Shown: positions 4,758-6,600 of the stretch, one piece after another
Numbering within the stretch: the first letter of the stretch is position 1
Layout of the letters: each line of letters begins with the position of its first letter
Source of the DNA: JBOFCS01 sp051646185
GTDB taxonomy: Bacteria; Actinomycetota; Actinomycetes; Mycobacteriales; Mycobacteriaceae
Assembly: GCA_051646185.1 (NCBI GenBank)
Contig: JBOFCS010000178.1
Span: 1-6,600, forward strand
Length of the DNA stretch: 6,600 nucleotides
Direction of reading: 5' to 3'
Program-made: the position numbers and the translations under genes
Notes under the pieces: generated by a model
Seen by the model: the letters and a program-made list of their open reading frames with translations, nothing else
The model's database searches: none
What the model was told of the DNA's origin: nothing

Positions 4758-5468
4758 ATGGTGCTGCCGAAGATCCTTCTTAAAACAGTTGCAATCTCCT
4801 GCTTATTTTTCTTCGGCGGCGCTATAAGCACTGCTCATGCTGAAACCGGGCCTGATGTCTCGTCCTGGCAACATCCGAATAATTCGTCGATCAATTGGTT
4901 TGACGTTAAAGCCTCCGGCCAGGATTTTGCCATGGTCAAAGCCACCGAAGGGCTGTCGTACATCAACCCTTATTTTGTAGCGGACTCCATCGGCATGCGC
5001 GTTGCCGGGCTTTCTCGCGCGGCCTATCACTACGCCAATCCCAGCCTCCCGGCTGAACCCCAAGCTGCATTCTTTGCCGCTGTCACCCTAGGTATGAATG
5101 GTTACGGGGATCTACCTGCTGTTCTGGACCTGGAAACCACTGGCGGGCTCAACCCGCAGGATCTCATCAACTGGACTCACAACTACCTCAACACTGTCCG
5201 CATACTCACTGGACGAACACCCATCATCTACACATATCCGGCGTTTTGGCGTACAGCAATGGCCAACACCAACGCATTTAGCAATTACCCCTTATGGATC
5301 GCCGACTACAACGGCAAAGACCAGCCCGGACCGCTACCCGGCGGCTGGGATAGTTGGGCATTCTGGCAGTACACCAGCAAGGCTCACATACCTGGTATCC
5401 CCACCGCAACAGATATGAATGTTTATAGCGGAAGCCAAGGTTCTCTAGCCTCCTACTCACGTTCTTAA
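4758..5468 (+). CDS. Secreted GH25 lysozyme (muramidase)
   Basis: A 236-residue glycoside hydrolase family 25 enzyme that cuts the MurNAc-GlcNAc bond of peptidoglycan. From ATG 4758 it has a Sec signal peptide (MVLPKILLKT, hydrophobic core, cleavage likely after STAHA, residue 28), and the rest is a single catalytic barrel. Catalytic acidic residues are in place: D33 (GPDVSSWQ), D124 and E126 (AVLDLE) and D219 (TDMNVY). Also typical are FAMVKATEG, AAYHYANP, IIYTYPAFW and WAFWQYTS. No separate wall-binding domain follows, so it is a minimal enzyme, exported to act on the cell's own wall or on competitors. The start is not certain: TTG 4713 in frame would add 15 residues ahead of the signal peptide, and GGAG at 4734-4737 is 20 bases from the ATG. 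It converges with hemQ. Phage origin is possible, but the signal peptide favours a host exoenzyme. Confidence 0.92.
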   Translation: MVLPKILLKTVAISCLFFFGGAISTAHAETGPDVSSWQHPNNSSINWFDVKASGQDFAMVKATEGLSYINPYFVADSIGMRVAGLSRAAYHYANPSLPAEPQAAFFAAVTLGMNGYGDLPAVLDLETTGGLNPQDLINWTHNYLNTVRILTGRTPIIYTYPAFWRTAMANTNAFSNYPLWIADYNGKDQPGPLPGGWDSWAFWQYTSKAHIPGIPTATDMNVYSGSQGSLASYSRS

Positions 5469-5489
5469 TGCTTTCACCCCAAGGAACTT

Positions 5490-6185
5490 TTAGGGCAAAG
5501 ACGCAATAAGTGCATCCAGTTCCACTCGCGGACCCGTAAAAAACGGAATCTCTTCCCGCACATGCAACCTGGCCTCGGTTGCCCGAAGATCTCGCATAAG
5601 ATCAACAATCCGGTGCAACTCAGGAGCTTCAAAAGCAAGAATCCACTCGTAATCACCAAGCGCAAAAGAACTTACGGTGTTCGCCCGAACATCTTTGTAC
5701 TCCCTAGCCGCTTTCCCATGATCGGCAAGCATCTTACGACGTTCGTCATCTGGCAGTAAGTACCACTCAAGTGAGCGGACGAACGGATAGACACAAATAT
5801 AATTCCCTGGTTCTTCACCAGCAAGAAAAGCTGGGATATGACTTTTATTAAACTCTGCTGGTCGATGCATTGCCACATTGCTCCACACCGGAGTACTGGC
5901 TTTGCCTAGCAGGGTTTTACGACGAAAGTCAGTATAAGCTGCCTGTAACTGCTCAACATGTTCGGCATGGAACCACACCATGAAGTCCGCGTCTGCCCGG
6001 AACCCCGCAACATCGTAAATACCACGAACTACCACATCGCGCTCAGCTAGACCGGCAAAAAAATCTTGGGCCTGATCAGTAATTTCAGCACGATCCTCGC
6101 CGAGGACACCGGGACGAATCTGAAACACTGAGAACATCAGGTAGCGGATTGTGGAGTTCAGTTCTGCGTAATCAAGACGTGCCAT
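5490..6185 (-). CDS. hemQ: Coproheme decarboxylase HemQ/ChdC
   Basis: A 231-residue member of the chlorite dismutase-like family that makes heme b from iron-coproporphyrin III by oxidatively removing two propionate carboxyls with peroxide, the last step of the coproporphyrin-dependent heme pathway in the cytosol. Start ATG 6185-6183 is chosen because it lies four bases after the hemY stop and gives MARLDYAELN, like other actinobacterial HemQ. A longer frame to 6242 overlaps hemY and is less likely. Key residues are present: Y133 in CVYPFVRS (the catalytic tyrosine), H156 in LADHGKAARE (proximal iron ligand) and H116 in FNKSHIP (distal pocket). These match, offset by two, the Y135/H158/H118 I recall for C. 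diphtheriae ChdC. RANTVSSFALGDYEW and RLHVREEIPFFTG are also diagnostic. Expression is probably coupled to hemY. Confidence 0.95.
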   Translation of the reverse strand: MARLDYAELNSTIRYLMFSVFQIRPGVLGEDRAEITDQAQDFFAGLAERDVVVRGIYDVAGFRADADFMVWFHAEHVEQLQAAYTDFRRKTLLGKASTPVWSNVAMHRPAEFNKSHIPAFLAGEEPGNYICVYPFVRSLEWYLLPDDERRKMLADHGKAAREYKDVRANTVSSFALGDYEWILAFEAPELHRIVDLMRDLRATEARLHVREEIPFFTGPRVELDALIASLP

Positions 6186-6189
6186 AGTC

Positions 6190-6600
6190 TTATCGTGCCA
6201 CCCAATCAATAATCTGCGTAGCAGCGGCCCGCCCAGAAGCAATACAAGCGGGAACCCCCACCCCTTCCATCATCGCTCCAGCAACTGCAATTCCCCTAGG
6301 AAGATGTGCTTTTATCTGGGACACACAGTGGTCATGCCCGACACCGTACTGAGGAAGTCCACCAGGCCAACGCTGCACCACCGCATCAACTGGATGCAGC
6401 TGGGTCCCGCTAACTATGGCTAGATCTTCCAATGCATAGGCAATTAAGTCGTTATCACCGGAATCCACAATGCCCGACTCGCCAAATCGCCCAAAGGACA
6501 CCCGCAGCAAAAAATGTTCCCGGTCCAAATGTGACCATTTATTAGTTGATAGCGTAAAAGCCTTGGCCCGCAAATCTTCTCCTGTTGAAATAAGGATGCC
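6190..6600 (-). CDS. hemY: Coproporphyrinogen III oxidase HemY/CgoX, 3' part
   Basis: The C-terminal 136 residues of an FAD-dependent coproporphyrinogen/protoporphyrinogen oxidase; the frame is open through the window edge, so the remaining N-terminal two thirds lie outside. The enzyme oxidises coproporphyrinogen III to coproporphyrin III, before iron insertion by the ferrochelatase and decarboxylation by HemQ. Diagnostic stretches are ISTGEDLRAKAFTLSTNKWSHL at the edge (family pattern 'AKAFTfSsrKWpHL'), RWPGGLPQYGVGH, and the FAD-contacting C-terminal motif GIAVAGAMMEGVGVPACI followed by SGRAAATQI. It ends at TAA 6192-6190, four bases before hemQ, so the two form an operon with likely coupled translation. 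An in-frame TTG at 6573 is internal, not a start. I saw no frameshift or missing motif in the visible part. Confidence 0.93.
   Translation of the reverse strand, partial: GILISTGEDLRAKAFTLSTNKWSHLDREHFLLRVSFGRFGESGIVDSGDNDLIAYALEDLAIVSGTQLHPVDAVVQRWPGGLPQYGVGHDHCVSQIKAHLPRGIAVAGAMMEGVGVPACIASGRAAATQIIDWVAR

Noticed and set aside
4794..4803. Lipoprotein signal (Cys15) in the lysozyme precursor
   Set aside because: The residues before the Cys do not form a lipobox and it lies within the hydrophobic core, while a normal signal peptidase site (AHA) follows at residue 28.
5461..5491. Terminator between the lysozyme gene and hemQ (GTTCTT/AAGGAAC then TTTT)
   Set aside because: The stem is only four solid pairs plus a bulge, the loop is 14 bases and it overlaps the stop codon; too weak to call.
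6186..6242. Upstream start for HemQ giving 250 residues
   Set aside because: It overlaps the hemY end, and the added residues do not look like a HemQ N-terminus; ATG 6185 gives normal length and operon spacing.

Overview
The window looks chromosomal and comes from an actinobacterium, most likely Corynebacterium or a close relative. The evidence is a hemY-hemQ pair of the coproporphyrin-dependent type, whose HemQ His/Tyr residues sit about two positions before those I recall for C. diphtheriae ChdC, plus an MsrB, a DUF4190-type proline-rich membrane protein and a secreted GH25 lysozyme. Base composition is moderately AT-rich for the phylum. I cannot name the species.

Positions 1-3625 are an accessory, decaying region. 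It opens with the C-terminal end of an IS30-family transposase butted against the 3' part of an IS3-family transposase. The layout suggests an IS30 element inserted inside an older IS3 copy. The IS3 right end (about 575) cuts off a minus-strand parA-like ATPase gene that also carries two frameshifts. Beyond it lie an imperfect palindrome (882-901), an intact small minus-strand gene (930-1169), a short secreted ORF (1233-1460) and a stretch with no convincing gene (1461-1737). Then comes a run of small genes and fragments that I read as the remains of a polymorphic-toxin/immunity locus: a DUF6968-like protein (1738-2055), a toxin-like C-terminal tail (within 1968-2210), an acidic immunity-like protein overlapping it by ATGA (2207-2578), an orphan fragment (2634-2804), a frameshifted DUF6188-like gene (2795-3159) and a 91-residue unknown (3349-3624).

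Positions 3626-6600 look like ordinary core genome. Plus-strand genes are msrB (methionine sulfoxide repair), a DUF4190-type membrane protein with its own leader hairpin and ribosome binding site, and a signal-peptide GH25 lysozyme. Converging on these from the other strand is the heme operon end: hemY (incomplete at the window edge) and hemQ, 4 bases apart, encoding two steps of the coproporphyrin route to heme b.

The most interesting part is 1738-3625: immunity-type genes, some still open and some broken, with a toxin tail and no full-length toxin in view. All family names for these small proteins are from memory of sequence patterns and need a profile search.
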